From assembly GCF_029024465.1 (NCBI RefSeq), contig NZ_CP118950.1:992001-1056000 (forward strand): a stretch of 64,000 nucleotides of DNA, in the 5' to 3' direction. Both the position numbers and the translations under genes were made by a program. Positions 63,577-64,000 of this stretch are shown piece after piece (positions within the stretch are counted from its first letter, which is position 1; each line of letters starts with the position of its first letter). The stretch comes from Lactococcus garvieae subsp. garvieae. Its GTDB lineage: Bacteria > Bacillota > Bacilli > Lactobacillales > Streptococcaceae. A model generated the notes under the pieces. That model made no database searches. It saw only the letters and a list, made by a program, of their open reading frames with translations, and was not told where the DNA came from.

Positions 63577-64000
63577 ATGAAAAAAACATTACTTTTCTCT
63601 ACTGCATTAATAAGTATTTTTGCACTAAGTGGGTGTTCTGACACAACAAAAAAGCACACTCAAATTGAAAATAATCAAGACTCGAGTGTCACAAAAACTT
63701 CAAAAAACTCAGCAGAATCTCGTTCGTCAAGCACTAGCGAAAGTACTGTTTCTTCCACAGATACACCTTCAAAAGAAACGGCACAAACTACATCTCCTTC
63801 TTTTGAAGGTTATACTGCCGAACAAATTGAATATGCGCGCGTCACAGAGGCAATAATTCATTATTATAAAGGTGATTATCAACCTGTGTCTATTGATGTT
63901 ACTAAAAATGGACAAAATCACCAGGTTTTCCCTTTTAAAGGCTCTGTAATTATTCCTCAAGAAACTGTCACTTTATCCTTTAGCAAAGATAATACAATGG
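63577..64000 (+). CDS. Lipoprotein of unknown function (5' part, runs off window)
   Basis: 141 codons are visible. A lipoprotein signal peptide (MKKTLLFSTALISIFALSGC) has lipobox LSGC with C20, followed by a Ser/Thr-rich linker to about residue 75 and a folded part starting GYTAEQIEYARVTEAIIHYY, a pattern found in lactococcal and lactobacillal surface lipoproteins of unknown role. SD TTGGAGG precedes the ATG; TGT-TATACT (63530-63538) is a likely extended -10. The protein is attached to the outer face of the membrane. No function can be given. Confidence 0.87.
   Translation, partial: MKKTLLFSTALISIFALSGCSDTTKKHTQIENNQDSSVTKTSKNSAESRSSSTSESTVSSTDTPSKETAQTTSPSFEGYTAEQIEYARVTEAIIHYYKGDYQPVSIDVTKNGQNHQVFPFKGSVIIPQETVTLSFSKDNTM

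Overview
The window looks like chromosomal DNA of a Lactococcus, more likely the L. garvieae group than L. lactis (the genus is well supported, the species is an inference). It is AT-rich with low-GC Firmicute signals: strong AGGAGG ribosome sites, many extended -10 promoters, and several TTG/GTG starts. Genus markers are xerS beside a dif_SL-type site, the BusR/OpuA betaine system, dltXABCD, the dprA-topA-trmFO order, aldB and asnA. I see no rRNA, tRNA, phage, insertion sequence or CRISPR array.

The replication terminus appears to lie near 41.6 kb. A 31-bp dif_SL-like site (41596-41626) sits just before xerS. Almost all genes to its left are on the + strand and almost all to its right on the - strand, as expected where two replication forks meet.

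Left arm. At 1-6.2 kb is a glycan-degradation locus: GH38 and GH125 alpha-mannosidases, a secreted GH18 endoglycosidase, a GH1 enzyme and a ROK sugar kinase. At 6.2-9.1 kb are two rhodaneses behind a CsoR/CstR-like palindrome, an unknown protein with a probable leaderless mRNA, and an MFS pump with a hairpin leader. At 9.4-13.5 kb is an oxygen-using module: an Spx-like protein, lactate oxidase, pyruvate oxidase, a small FeS protein and a GNAT. Lactate would become pyruvate and then acetyl phosphate, with H2O2 made at both steps. Then come a flavin disulfide reductase, the ribose operon rbsR-K-D-U, and rsgA with a possible leader-peptide attenuator. At 20.3-26.4 kb is a sortase-assembled pilus cluster whose tip adhesin is frameshifted. 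It is followed by proBA, a DUF915 hydrolase, dltXABCD, a frameshifted P-type ATPase, a GNAT, asnA, a frameshifted merR divergent from a cupin-alcohol dehydrogenase pair, and the dif/xerS region.

Right arm (mostly - strand): trmFO, topA, dprA with an in-frame stop, acetolactate decarboxylase, the c-di-AMP-linked osmoprotection locus busR-opuAA-opuABC, a DUF368 lipid-carrier translocase (+), hpf, an azoreductase, ahpCF, an M24-fold protein lacking metal ligands, an unknown nucleotidyltransferase plus small partner pair, a frameshifted metC, and a TetR / FeS-family / hypothiocyanous-acid-reductase-like operon. The window ends inside a lipoprotein gene.

Themes worth attention are (i) five broken reading frames, three of them at homopolymers; (ii) four genes with extended -10 promoters so close to ATG that their mRNAs should be leaderless; (iii) one operator sequence shared by the spx-lctO promoter and the azoreductase promoter; and (iv) an 18-bp inverted copy of half of the dif site 370 bp from it. 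All calls are from reading the sequence; no database search was run.
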